Assembly: GCA_022059125.1 (NCBI GenBank)
Contig: JAEUWY010000020.1
Coordinates: 2,418,001-2,482,000 of the forward strand
Source of the DNA: Corynespora cassiicola
Lineage: Eukaryota; Ascomycota; Dothideomycetes; Pleosporales; Corynesporascaceae
Direction of reading: 5' to 3'
DNA: 64,000 nucleotides
Position 1 is the first letter of the stretch; every line of letters begins with the position of its first letter. The translations under genes and the position numbers were made by a program. Below are positions 47,126 through 57,796 of this stretch, in pieces. The notes beneath the pieces are model-generated. The model was given only the letters and a program-made list of their open reading frames with translations. It was not told the DNA's origin and did not search any database.

Positions 47126-49479
47126 ATGGCCGATCCACGACCTATGACGGCCGACGAGCTAGTCAAGCACCCAGAATACAACCAGCTCATCTGGGGCCTC
47201 AAGCCCGAGAAGAAGGGCAAGCTCCCCGTCGCCAAAGATAGAGGCGGTCCTATAAACATTGCCTACGAGGTCCATGGCCGTGGAGACCGCCATGTCGTGG
47301 TATGTGTGATACATGTCTTCGTTCCATAATTAGCTTCCGTCTCCGCCTATTTTCCCAACATCGCCCTTGGTACCAGAATCAGGCAGGCTTCAGCACGATT
47401 TGTCATGCCTGAAGCTTGAGGAACTGGTTTTTTCTTCTCTCCTCTTGCTCTGACTACACCTCCCGCCAATAAGTCTGCCTAGTTCCTCACCATGTTTCGT
47501 TTCGGTCGCATTGGCCGTCTCAGCTTTTCCCGTGTCTACGTCTCACCTTCCCTGCCTGGCCATGCTTGTTCCATAGCCTTTTCTACCAACTTACGCCGCC
47601 CCCATGGTCCCTATATGTCTCTTATCTCCGAGAGTCCACCTTTTGATTATCATTTTCTCGATTTTCTGAGCATTCGCAATGCATTCGCAATACATTCTGC
47701 TCGACTACGCATCGGCTGCTGGAATTGGCTCCGTCGCTGACCGCACAAATGTAGTGGATCATGGGCCTGGGCGGCATGAAGTACGCATGGCAGCGCCAGA
47801 CCAAGGACTTTGGCCACACAAAAGGCGACCAATACACGTCGCTGGTGCTCGACAACCGTGGCATTGGCGAATCAGATAAACCTTTGTTCAGATACTCGAC
47901 GTCTGAGATGGCCAAGGATGTCATCGAAGTCATCGACCACCTGGGCTGGACCGGCCAGCGCGAGTTGCACGTAATAGGGATAAGCATGGGCGGCATGATT
48001 GCCCAAGAGCTGGTAAGTTCCGTCAGTCAAATCCGCAGGCCCCATTTCGTGCTTGCGCGACACACCCCCCATGGCACACCTCACGTCCACAATGCTTCAT
48101 CTTGGTCAAAGTTGCTTGATTGCGCCCCGGATCTCGGATGAGCTGCCTTCCGTCCGCCCGCACAACGTCGCGTGCTTCTGAGGCACCAAAATCGGCCAAA
48201 CGGGTATCAGATGGGCGCCCGCGCACAGGGATGTACCGGCCAAGCATAGCCCTGCAATCTCATGGCGCGCCGAACCTCCGCTCCGCTCCACCCTCCACGC
48301 GCCCTCGCTGCCATTGCGTTTCGGTCCCGCTCTGGGCGTTTTCGACACGTATGGTCTGGTCTGGTTTTTTGGGTTGGGCGAAGAGACCTTGTGGCGCCCC
48401 GAGCCCGAAAATGCCCGATGCCCACCATCACGTCGTTCCCCAAATGGTACCAGAGAGCGAAGTGAGATGCCCAGACTAACAGACAAACTTGCATAGGCGT
48501 CCCTGATACCGGAACGGGTATGCTCGCTTTCGCTTGTGTCGACAGCTGCTGGACTGTTTAGAACCACGGTAAGCGCCAACTTTGTTTTCTCTGGTATTCT
48601 CCACTTTGCGGTGTTTTTGCAAGGGCTTCTAGGCTGGCCGATTTGTCTGTCTGTCCGTTTGTCTCTTGCAGGCTGGCTGGTCTCCACGCCGTTGCGGCCA
48701 GATCCTAGTTTCATGTCCTACATGTGCCTGGATGGTCGGCCGAGGCAGAGATGCCGGGCTATACTTGGGCGATACGCAGCGTAACAGCAACGTAGTTGAG
48801 CGACGTATTGCGCCTTTGCATTCATGCCAATCGCACACCATCCCAAGATTAGTAAACACACACCCATGACTAACCAAAAACCCTCCCCTGTGAACAGGGC
48901 TTCCTCGAAAACATCTGGAACCGCGCCAACCTCTTCATCCCCAAATCCCTCGACACGCAAATCGCCTCGGTGAAGCACAACCTCTACTCGGACGGCTGGC
49001 TCTCGCTCCCCGACGCCCTCCAGCCCGTCGTCCAGCCCTTCCCCACAAACGGCGACCGCTTCGCCGCAAACGAGGTCTGGAAGCGGCAGCACCCAGAGTA
49101 CTTCCAAAAGGGCGGCTTCATCTTGCAGGCCATCGCCGCGAACTGGCACGCCAAGTCGCCGCAGCAGCTGCACGAGCTGGCGCAGAAGATCGGAAAGAAG
49201 CGCATCTTGGTAGTGCATGGGACGAGGGATCGCATGCTGACATTTCCGCATGGAGTGGTGTTGTGGAGGGGTTTGGAGAAGGGGGAGGGGAAGACGGGGA
49301 AGGAGAATTGGTTGGGGGTTGAGGAGGAAGGGGATGTTTGGGCTGAAGGGGAGGTGGAGAAGAGGTTTGTTAAAGGGCAGGGGCATGTGTTGCCGGTTGA
49401 GATGAGGGGGGAGTTCAATGGGTGGATTGAGGGGGTTATTGAGAGGGGGAGGAAGATTAATGAAGAGGAGGGAGTCTGA
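47126..49479 (+). CDS. Alpha/beta hydrolase
   Basis: Four exons, 47126-47299, 47755-48012, 48497-48568 and 48898-49479, give 361 residues. Start MADPRPMTADELVKHPEYNQ. Fold marks: INIAYEVHGRGDRHVV (first strands), IMGLGGMKYAWQ (oxyanion loop), VLDNRGIGESDKP, nucleophile elbow GISMGG (Ser135), VVHGTRDRM (acid) and GQGHVLP (His). Soluble, no signal peptide. Exons 1 and 2 meet exactly inside the first sheet, which supports the long first intron. The three introns are 455, 484 and 329 nt, several times the usual length in this window. Substrate unknown; epoxide-hydrolase or esterase activity are the usual possibilities. Confidence 0.88.
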
Positions 49480-49887
49480 GGACTATTTGTAGATGGTGAT
49501 AGACTGATATATTAGAGTATTACGCAGGTAGCTGCACTCTATTACGATGGTCTGATGCGTCAACCTGCTATTCTTCCAACTTACAATGTTCTTTCAAAGG
49601 AAAGGTGGAGGTTACACATTGATACATTTAATTGATTCTTATATTTGCATGTGGTGCTTTCTCTACCGTACGATACGATTCCTAAAAGATCATGCTGGGT
49701 TGATTTTGCCCTATGATATTCAGGGCATGAGCTGTCCTCTATCTCCCAAAACCCTTATGTGCTTACAAATTTTTTTTTTCGATGCAGCTGTGGCGTGCTT
49801 CTATATGGGAGAGGAACAGCGGAATCCCTCCCTCTCCCCCCCTAACAACAACAACAACAACAAAAATAAAGGGCTTTCAAACAACTC
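49480..49887. other. 3' spacer with AAC microsatellite
   Basis: Convergent 3' region between the hydrolase and the next minus-strand gene. Bases 49845-49862 are an AAC trinucleotide run, preceded by C/T-rich sequence. No gene. Confidence 0.6.
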
Positions 49888-52180
49888 CTACAATATTATA
49901 AGTATACTTTGCTTGTACAAAGTAGATAACTGAGCCTGGGAGATAAAACATGCCTCGCATACTCCGGGACGTCGCAAAACAAGCTGTAAGGAGTGAAAAG
50001 AATAATGTGCTCCAACCAGCGCAAGCCATTGTGCATGGCGGTTTCCTAATGTCAGCGCGATAATGACTGGCCGATGCGCATTTTGAATCAGCTTCCACAG
50101 CTTCTTACTACGGTCAATTTCTTGGTCGAACGAAAAGCCTTCAACAGCCATCTGGAATTTTGCGAGTTGAACATGCCCCCCCAATTTAGATCTTGCGCAA
50201 GGCTCCATGCATTTTTCTACAATTTTTGCATTCAATCTTGCATAATGGAAAGTTGAGAGCCGAACAGTGATGAATGATTGCTGATTTGAAAGACGATATT
50301 TCCGGCTGACAAGAAAAGTGTCGTTCCGATGAGCTACAAGAAAACGGTCGGACGATGGCTCTATCGCGCATTGTGGTTGTAACATATCCCCTTCAATATG
50401 CTTCATCTCTGCAGGTGGAAGCTCATCTCTCGAATTGTCAACACCGTCCTCGACACTGTGAGCAACACGACCATCGCTGTAAAGGGTTCCTGGCTGGATC
50501 CAAAGCCTCCAAGGATTGATTTCATATGGAGCAAAGTCGTGGATTGAATCCTTGAAGAGAGTCCATCCATATGCGCTGATCATCGTGGACAACCTGTCAA
50601 AGGATGCAGAAGAAGTAAATCTCCCAAGCATCATACATCCAACCATATCGAAGATATCATTCGGGTTTACGCAAACCCTGGGTCCTTCTATGACTCTCCA
50701 AGAACCATATGCTTTGTAGCCCCTGAATGAAGCCATGTTTATCTTTTGCCACTTTTCAAGGTCCCCGACTATTGAGAAAGCGATGATCAGGCGTGCAAGA
50801 TCCACGACATCGTCGAATATAGGCTCGCAATTTTGTGCTGGGTTTTCTTTGAGTATATCAGCCAGTAATTCTCCACTCTTGCTATCCAAAGAGAAGGAAT
50901 CTACAGAATACAACTTTTTGAACCTATCGCCGAGAATTTGATAGAGTGAAATAATTTGGGGCTTGTCGTAACAATCTCCCAGAACTAACTTCGCTACTTG
51001 TTCCATATCTCGTCGCGGCAGGTGTAGACGTTCGGGGTAGTACTTGTCAAGCGAGTAAATATAATCAGCAAGGACATATGCCAAAGCAGCTGAGCAATGG
51101 CAGAGTATTTTGATGTCATCATATTCAAGAATCGGTTCATGAGACGAGAGAGCCGTAACCGCGTATCCGAGTAGTGGAAATCTTGGTTCTGTTATCAATT
51201 CCACAACGTTTTGATCGTATATCGGGCCTATCTTCAATTGGATGTTATCCTGGGTATCCAAAAGATAGGCAATTGAGTCCTGTTTCGAGTTCCGTGCCTC
51301 GGGAAATTCTATGAGCACGGATGGCGCCCCGTTGCCGAACTTGACTGTTCCATTTATGGTGTTCATAACGTGGACCTTTTCTGGGGTTTAGAATGTACTA
51401 GAATAATACTCGTTGAGGATAATGAATTAAGAAATCGATGGAGATGGTTGTTGAGAATCTACTCACCGTCAATCCTAGGATATGATGGGCCCAGACAATT
51501 ACAGTAACAGAACCTTCCTGACCATCTATTTTCATAATGGAGTCTTTATAAAGCCTCTGGACTGCGGCCAACATATCCAAACAAGCCTGAAGAAGTGGTA
51601 CAGTCAGGCCGAGAAGTCTCGAGGGACCAAAGAAGTGAGGAAATCCAAGGGCAGCTCCAACGTCCTGAAGCAAGGACATCCAGATGAACTGCGACGTCTG
51701 ATCCGAAATTGCTCGAAAAGTTCCGAGCATGGAATCACTTTTAGGGGTTGAATGATTCTCAGACCCAATAGCCCGAAGCCTCAGTGCCTCCTCCATGCCA
51801 TCGCAGAGAGTTTCCAATTCATGAACAGCGCACAAGAGGGAAACCTGAATAACAAAAGGAAAGTAGTCAGGATCACTCAGTGCTCGACCGACAGTGACAC
51901 CAGGACCGCTTTGAGTCACGATAGATAGATTTTCGATAATAGTTGATAGTCTGGTTTCTGTTGTGACAGCTTGGCGAAACGTCTTCTCGAATTTCGGATC
52001 GATGCGATTTTGTCGGAAGATTGCCGCAAGGTCCTCTTCTATGACGATGTCAGATCCAGAGTCGCGAAGTGCTCGTGCGAGCTTCAAGAGAGCCGTCCCA
52101 GTGGCCGCAGCAGCAATGCCTGCCGCAGGAATGGCCCTGGTCAGTTCCAGTGAGAGGGCAAACTGGCTTGAAAAGGGCAT
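49888..52180 (-). CDS. Conserved fungal protein of unknown function (733 residues)
   Basis: Two exons read leftwards, 52180-51467 and 51375-49888, joined by a 91-nt intron so that WAHHILGLT continues as VHVMNTINGTVKFGNG. ATG at 52180 begins MPFSSQFALSLELTRAIPAA; a further upstream start in the same frame would have to be GTG. The N-terminal 40 residues are Ala-rich and hydrophobic (GIAAAATGTALLKLARAL) and could form a membrane or amyloid-like segment. Motifs that recur in related fungal proteins are SGPGVTVGRALSDPDYFPFV, LCAVHELETLCDGM, IVWAHHILGLTV and a WRVIEGPR block. No enzyme motif is visible. It is intact. I have seen such proteins described only as hypothetical. Confidence 0.78.
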
Positions 52181-53094
52181 ATCGACGATTACTGCGGGGA
52201 AGATAGAAGGAGGAACAAACAGCAAAGAGCCAGACGGTGTTGCAGAGTGAGGAGAAGCTGAGTGAGTCACAAGGTTGTGAAAGAGGTGGCATGTGTCGCC
52301 AAGGTGATATTAGCCTGGTTTGCCTTGTCCCAATCACCACTTAGACTCCTGTCCGGTTTCTTGACGCCAATCAGGCAGATCCTCTATGCAGGTAAGATGG
52401 ATCAAATAGGTGAGAATAATGCCATCAATGGACCGCCCAGCGTTATGGCCTATGTGTCACGACATGGAACTAGACGTACTTCATGGGGACGGCTGTTGAG
52501 GACGTCTGCGAACGAACGAGTATGCGCTATTGTTTGGGTGAGGAGAACCTTGGAAGCTTCCGCATGTTTCCTCTCATCTGACCAGCCGTATCGGCCCCGG
52601 GAGGGGCCTACTAAGATCATGTACCAGGTAGGAGTACCCAGATAGATGGAGAAGGAGCCACGGAATGGAGGCTGTGGTTGGCACGTGACGCAACATACAC
52701 GCAAACCACCTAGGCATGCAGGCACCTGGTACCTTACGTGGACATCTGCTCGTGCTAGCCAATTCCTAGAGTTATACAACATGAGACTGGCCGAACATAT
52801 TAGTCCTTACAAAGGTACACTCATCAATGCACATCAACGTGTGGTTGTTCGGTCAGCCCGGAGTTCATACGACCATGAATGGTGTCAAAGAGAAGGGCTT
52901 GCGGAATGAGAGATCATTCATGGTGCCTCTATCAATCCCAAAAATTTCTCCAAGTACGAGTGGTGATTGTCTTCATCGACCTCGCGACCGTCTTCTTACA
53001 ATGCAATAGCGGCTTCCAAATCCAGACCAACGCCATGCCAATGCAACGTAACCGAGCCCATATAATACACATGTCTTGTACAGCCGGGAGCCGA
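52181..53094. other. Intergenic
   Basis: Promoter side of the 733-residue gene at the left, 3' side of PAM18 at the right. No open frame here has a recognisable family. Confidence 0.5.
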
Positions 53095-53616
53095 CTATTT
53101 CACCTCCTTCTCCAGCATCTCCTTTGCTTCGTTCACTTTGGTGGCCAGGTACGGGCTGCCGCCGCGATCGGGGTGGTTGAGCAGCATGAGCTGTCGGTGC
53201 TTCTTGCGCAGGAGCTCCTTGGTGATGCCGCGTTCACTGAGGTAGATTAGCACAGCTCTATAATGCCATTCGTAAGGCGCAACATACGGCATCTCCAAGA
53301 TGAGAGCAGCCTCTTTCCTGGTCATCTTGGGCTCAAATCCTCCCTTGTAAAAACCACGTCCCAATGCGCTGCCAGCGGCGCCCGATCTCCTCAGCGCAAC
53401 AAATGCGGCGCGACCCTATTGATCCAACAGTTAGCAATGTCATTATCCATCTGCTCCGTTACCGGACGGAGAGCTGCGACGTACGAAGAAAGCCGTGGCA
53501 CCGAGGCCAAGCGCAATCGCCCACGTAGACATTTTCGGTTTCTCCTGAGGGGGCTGGTGCTGCGCAGGCGCGGGGGCAGGATGAACGGGCTGAGATGCGG
53601 CGACGGGGATGGACAT
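53095..53616 (-). CDS. PAM18: Mitochondrial import motor subunit PAM18/TIM14 (J-protein)
   Basis: Three exons read leftwards, 53616-53485, 53415-53288 and 53236-53095, giving 133 residues. A Pro/Ala/Gln-rich intermembrane-space tail (1-28) precedes one membrane helix ([16 protein letters not shown], about 30-45), then the matrix segment [20 protein letters not shown] and a C-terminal J domain with the HPD triad (108-110) in [23 protein letters not shown]18 stimulates the ATPase of mitochondrial Hsp70 at the TIM23 channel and pairs with PAM16. All motifs are intact and length is typical. It is arranged head to head with RLP24, 230 bases apart. Confidence 0.95.
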
Positions 53617-53846
53617 GAGGTGTCGTAAGGGTGGTCGACGCTGGGGAACGCTGAAGGGGCGCAAAGGTCGGACTTCCGAGAAAAAGTTGGGATGCCGGGG
53701 TTCTGCCGGCGGCGGCCGGGCGGTCTAGGGAAGGCGAAATCTTGGCAGTTCCAAAAATTATCGCGACTCTGCAAAGTGGGCTGGCCCGCCATACCACCAC
53801 CGACACCACCTCTCCACAACCATACCGCCACCGGCACGCCGTCGCC
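53617..53846. promoter_or_regulatory. Compact bidirectional promoter PAM18/RLP24
   Basis: Only 230 bases separate two divergent housekeeping genes, so they must share promoter sequence. No TATA box is evident. Confidence 0.6.
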
Positions 53847-54531
53847 ATGAGAATCGAGACGTGCTACTTTTGCTCGGCGCCCGTCTACCCGTCAAAGGGC
53901 ATCACCTTTGTTCGCAACGATGCCCGCGCCTTTCGCTTTTGCAAATCAAAATGCCACAAGAACTTTAAGATGAAGCGCAACCCTCGCAAGCTTGCTTGGT
54001 AAGTCATTCTGCACATTCTTACAGCTACAAGTTTGTAAATTCTAACGCCTCTGCAGGACCAAGAGCTTCAGGCGCGCCCACGGCAAGGAATTGACCGTCG
54101 ACTCCACCCTCCAGTTTGCCCAGCGCAGGAACGTCCCCGTCCGGTACAACCGCGACCTGGTGCAGACCACCCTCAAGGCCATGTCTCGTGTGTCCGAGAT
54201 CCGCGCCAAGCGCGAGAGGGCCTTCTACAAGGCGCGCATGCGTGGAAACAAGGCCAGGCAGCGGGAGGAGGACCGCAAGCTCGTCGAGGAGAACCAGCAC
54301 CTGCTGCCGCCAAGCGAGCGCTGGGCCGTCGAGAAGCAGATGGAGGACATGGAGGTCGACGTCGACAAGGTCAAGGAGAAGGTGGCCAAGAGGAGAAAGG
54401 AGATCGAGATGGACGCCGAGGAGTCGGAGTTGGAGAGCGACTTGGAGGAGGAGCTGCCCAAGACCAAGAGCAAGAGGAAGCTGAAGATGAAGGTTGGTGG
54501 TGGCGCCGATGCCATGGATGTCGACGATTAA
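53847..54531 (+). CDS. RLP24: Ribosome biogenesis protein RLP24
   Basis: Two exons, 53847-53998 and 54057-54531, give 208 residues. The start [18 protein letters not shown] and [19 protein letters not shown] are the zinc-ribbon of the eL24 family (C6, C9, C32, C36), followed by the RLP24-specific [14 protein letters not shown] and [13 protein letters not shown], then a long charged coiled-coil and an acidic/basic tail. RLP24 sits on early pre-60S particles in the place later taken by eL24 and recruits the AAA ATPase Drg1/Afg2 for its own release. Length matches the family and no break is present. Confidence 0.96.
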
Positions 54532-55227
54532 AGTGCGGAAGTATTTGCTTTGCGGGAATAAAGGCTCAGAAAGGAAAACAAGACCAGCTGGATGGATATG
54601 AGGTGCGACGCGGCAGAATCATCTCCTGGAGTTCGGCGTATCGAGGCATACGGCATGACCAGGTCACCAATTCGGATACCAATTCAAAAAACATACTCAG
54701 GATTCAAACTTGCTCACCACAATCTGACCGCTTACTTGCGTGCACTCTGCAGCTCTGATCCCCGCCCACCACATCGTGTATTGGAGGTGTTTGCACATGG
54801 TCCCGGTTGCAACGGTACCCCCAGTTGGGCACCCGTGTAATTTGTGCCCTGTGCCAGGAAAATGGTATGATTTCTGGCCCTACACGTCTGCGCCATTTAA
54901 CGCGACCACGTTGACGCCCGCCCTCCGCGTACGAGCCCTCCGCATTTGCAGTGTGCTCACTTTTCTAGCCCTCTCCATTGGATACCACGTCTCAGGCACT
55001 GCGTGTCAGGACCTCGGTTGTTGCATGAACGTACGACTTGGCCAGTCGGAGATGTCTCGGGACGAAGTCCGCTCGCGGGGTAAGGGTCCCTTGCAAGTCT
55101 TCCTTCAGCTTATGCATTCTGGCTGCAGTACTTTACATTCATTGTCCCTTTTTTTTTCCTTTAGCTCTGCACATTGGTCTTCTTGAACATTACCACACAT
55201 TCTCCGGATTCACTATAGCCACTAACC
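54532..55227. other. Intergenic
   Basis: 3' side of RLP24 and promoter of the GST-like gene, with a T/C-rich stretch near 55140-55170. No supported gene. Confidence 0.5.
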
Positions 55228-56653
55228 ATGGCACCAACAACTCACCTGCCAGTTTTCCTTTTTGGTTATGATTGTGAGTCTGACGGTTGGTTTTGACGGA
55301 TGAATAGTGAGCTCATGTCTGAATAGCAAGTCCCTTCACCAACAAGGTGAGGTTGGCGTTGAAGCTGAAGCAAGTGCCCTTCAGTAAGTAGCATATCTCA
55401 ACCCCTTTGTTCGATTATTTTTCCGTCTGATTACTCTTTGGTCTGATCAACGTTTCATTTTCGTACCCCATCTCTATGCGTTTCCTGGAAAAAGTGTTTC
55501 TCGGATGCGGAAGTGCCTTGACGTCTTTTATTCAGTTCCATGCACGAGATAACCATCACATGAGACCTAACCATCATGACTTGTAGCTTATATTCCCGTG
55601 CCTTCTATGCTTCCTCGGCCTCTTTTGACTCAGACTTTTGGCCTCTCCTACCGTAAAATCCCCGTTGTCGCCATCGGCCGCGAAATTTACTGTGACACGA
55701 GCCTCATCATTGAAGCGCTAGAGCACTACTTTCCCTCGACCTCTGGCTGGGGCACCGTCTACCCCAAATATGAGGGCGTAGACGAATGGGTCTACAAAGG
55801 CCTCGCGCGCGGCTTTGCCAGCTTCTGGGCAGATGTACGCCTCTTCCCTAGCCACGCTTTTGCCCTCTCCTCCTGATCCCACTCACCCTACTAGAAACCG
55901 CTCTTCCGCACGACGACAGGCCTCATTCCGCCCTCCGTCTGGGAATCCCCCTTTGGCGCCGACCGCGCTCAACTCATCGGCCATATCCTCGACCCTTCCA
56001 AGCTTGCCGCTAAGGTCCCCGCGAACCTGTCCGCCCTCGACACTCAGCTCAGCATGCTGGAGCCGACCTTCAAACTAAATCCCAACGGCGAGGCCCCATG
56101 GGCCATGCCCACTGAGAAGCCCAGCCTCGCAGATATCAGCTTGTACTATCAACTGCGCTGGGGCATGGACATTGCGGCAGGGAAGGGCGTGTACAATCTC
56201 ACCGGCGGTGCGGCGGCAGAGGGACAGCAGGAAGATGTCATGAGTGCGGTGTTCAATCAGCAGCGGTACCCGGGGGTGTGGGCATGGTTCCGACGTCTGG
56301 AAACATACCTTGCGGGATTGCCGGATCTGAGTACCACGGTCGATGGCGAGGCGGATACACGATGGAAGCAGAGCTTGAAGGATACGCCGCTATGGGGAGA
56401 GAAGGAAATCTTGACCCCGACCGGTGCGGAGACGCACGCAGTGTTGGATGAGAAATTGGGTCTCGTACCTGGAGCGAGCGTTAGTATTGCGCCGGATGAC
56501 ACCGGTAGAGGCAACCCCACCACGGGGACTTTAGTCGCGGCTGGAGTGGAAGAGGTGGCTATCACACCATCCCAGAAAGGCGAGCTGGATGTCCGGATTC
56601 ACTTTCCGCGTCTGGGGTTCGTGGTCAAGGTCGTGGAAGAGAGCAAATTGTAG
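55228..56653 (+). CDS. Glutathione S-transferase-fold protein
   Basis: Four exons, 55228-55273, 55327-55383, 55587-55834 and 55895-56653, give 369 residues. The first exons build the thioredoxin-like N-terminal domain: PVFLFGYDSSPFTNKVRLAL, YRKIPVVAIGREIYCDTSLI (the cis-Pro and the D-T/S-x-I glutathione-contact motif appear as IPVVAIG and CDTSLI). The rest is the helical GST C-domain (MPTEKPSLADISLYYQLRW) with a C-terminal extension of about 100 residues. The active-site position holds Ser-Pro (SSPFTNK), so thiol transfer from a Ser or Cys type enzyme cannot be decided. The third intron boundary (55384-55586) is 203 nt. Probably a detoxification enzyme or a GST-like protein of unknown substrate. 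Confidence 0.85.
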
Positions 56654-56815
56654 TAAGCGGTGGGAGCTTTTGGTACGTTTTCCTTTTCTGCCCTGATTCC
56701 GGGTTTTCAGCATCTCTCTCATTAGTGTATTAATAAACATTTTTCTTTCTGCCCTCTTCGTCTGCTTCATCTTCACAAGTTTGGTTACTTTTTCACACAG
56801 CTCGAATCCACAAAT

Positions 56816-57796
56816 TTAGCTCCCTGTGGGCGGCGTACCCAACTCATTGACGTAATTACCGCTCCTCTCCACCTCCCACACCCACTGCTCCCACGGCTTA
56901 AACGCAATCCAAGCATTCATATTCTTACAATCCATCCTCTCCCTCTCACTCAGATACTTGATACCCCCAGTCGCACTCCTGTTCCCACTCCCCGCCCCAC
57001 CGCCCATGGCCGCGTTAAGTAGGATCGCCTTGGTCTGCACCCGCGCGTTGCTAGCCGCGTAGTACGCGTAATCGACCGCCTGCTCGATACTCGCCCCCAC
57101 AGCGACGAAACCGTGTCCGCGCTGCAGAACCAGCGTGTGCAACGGTGAGGTGGGCTGTGTAGTATTCGTGCCGAAGTAACCTGCCAGCGCAGCGCCGAGG
57201 GCGGGAGTATTGACGAGCAGATCGCGCGGCTGCGTGGAATTATACGCCGTCTCGATATCGAAATTCGGGACCGCAGAACCTTTTTCAGGACAAATCAGCT
57301 TCCTTTCTTCAAACTCCGTCCCTCACATCCACCACCCTAGGAGCAGTCACGTGACCATGCCCAAACGCGCCGCACACATCCAACCCCCTCCCCAAAGGAC
57401 GCCAGAAAACTCACCCAAAAACCCAGCCATATGGTACACCGCCTCCACCCCCCCTCCCTCCCCCAAAACCGTATACGGCAAAACATCCTCAGCATGGCTA
57501 TGCACCACGGCCCCCACATCCGGATACCGCCTCAGCACCTCGGAGTGTATGAAGCGCTCCGCATACCCGGCTCTCGTCCCGCTGGCCACGACGGGGCTCC
57601 CGTCCTCGACGAGGTACTCGCCGATGTCGCGGGCGCCGCGCACGACGGCGGGCCCCATCTGCAGGGCGAGGAAGAAGGTGGATGCGTTGTTGGGGTTGCG
57701 CGCCGAGATGTGGCCCATGGCGTCGAGGACGGAGTGGTGGTGCAGGATGTGGTTTGCGGTGATTAGGGTGCTGAGGTGGGTGGTGAGGTTTACCAT
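56816..57796 (-). CDS. Class II aldolase/adducin-domain protein
   Basis: Two exons read leftwards, 57796-57415 and 57279-56816, give 281 residues, joined in phase by a 135-nt intron between MAGFLG and SAVPNFDIE. The start VNLTTHLSTLITANHIL leads into LDAMGHISARNPNN. The zinc site is VVHSHAEDVLPY (His99, His101) with a later histidine in LQRGHGFVAVG; the nearby acidic residue is in GYAERFIHSE. These enzymes (fuculose-phosphate aldolase fold) cleave or decarboxylate hydroxy-acids, but fungal members are mostly uncharacterised. No signal peptide; intact. Confidence 0.88.

Noticed and set aside
48106..48714. 202-codon minus-strand frame inside the hydrolase gene
   Set aside because: It covers intron and exon 3 of a well supported plus-strand gene and has no domain.
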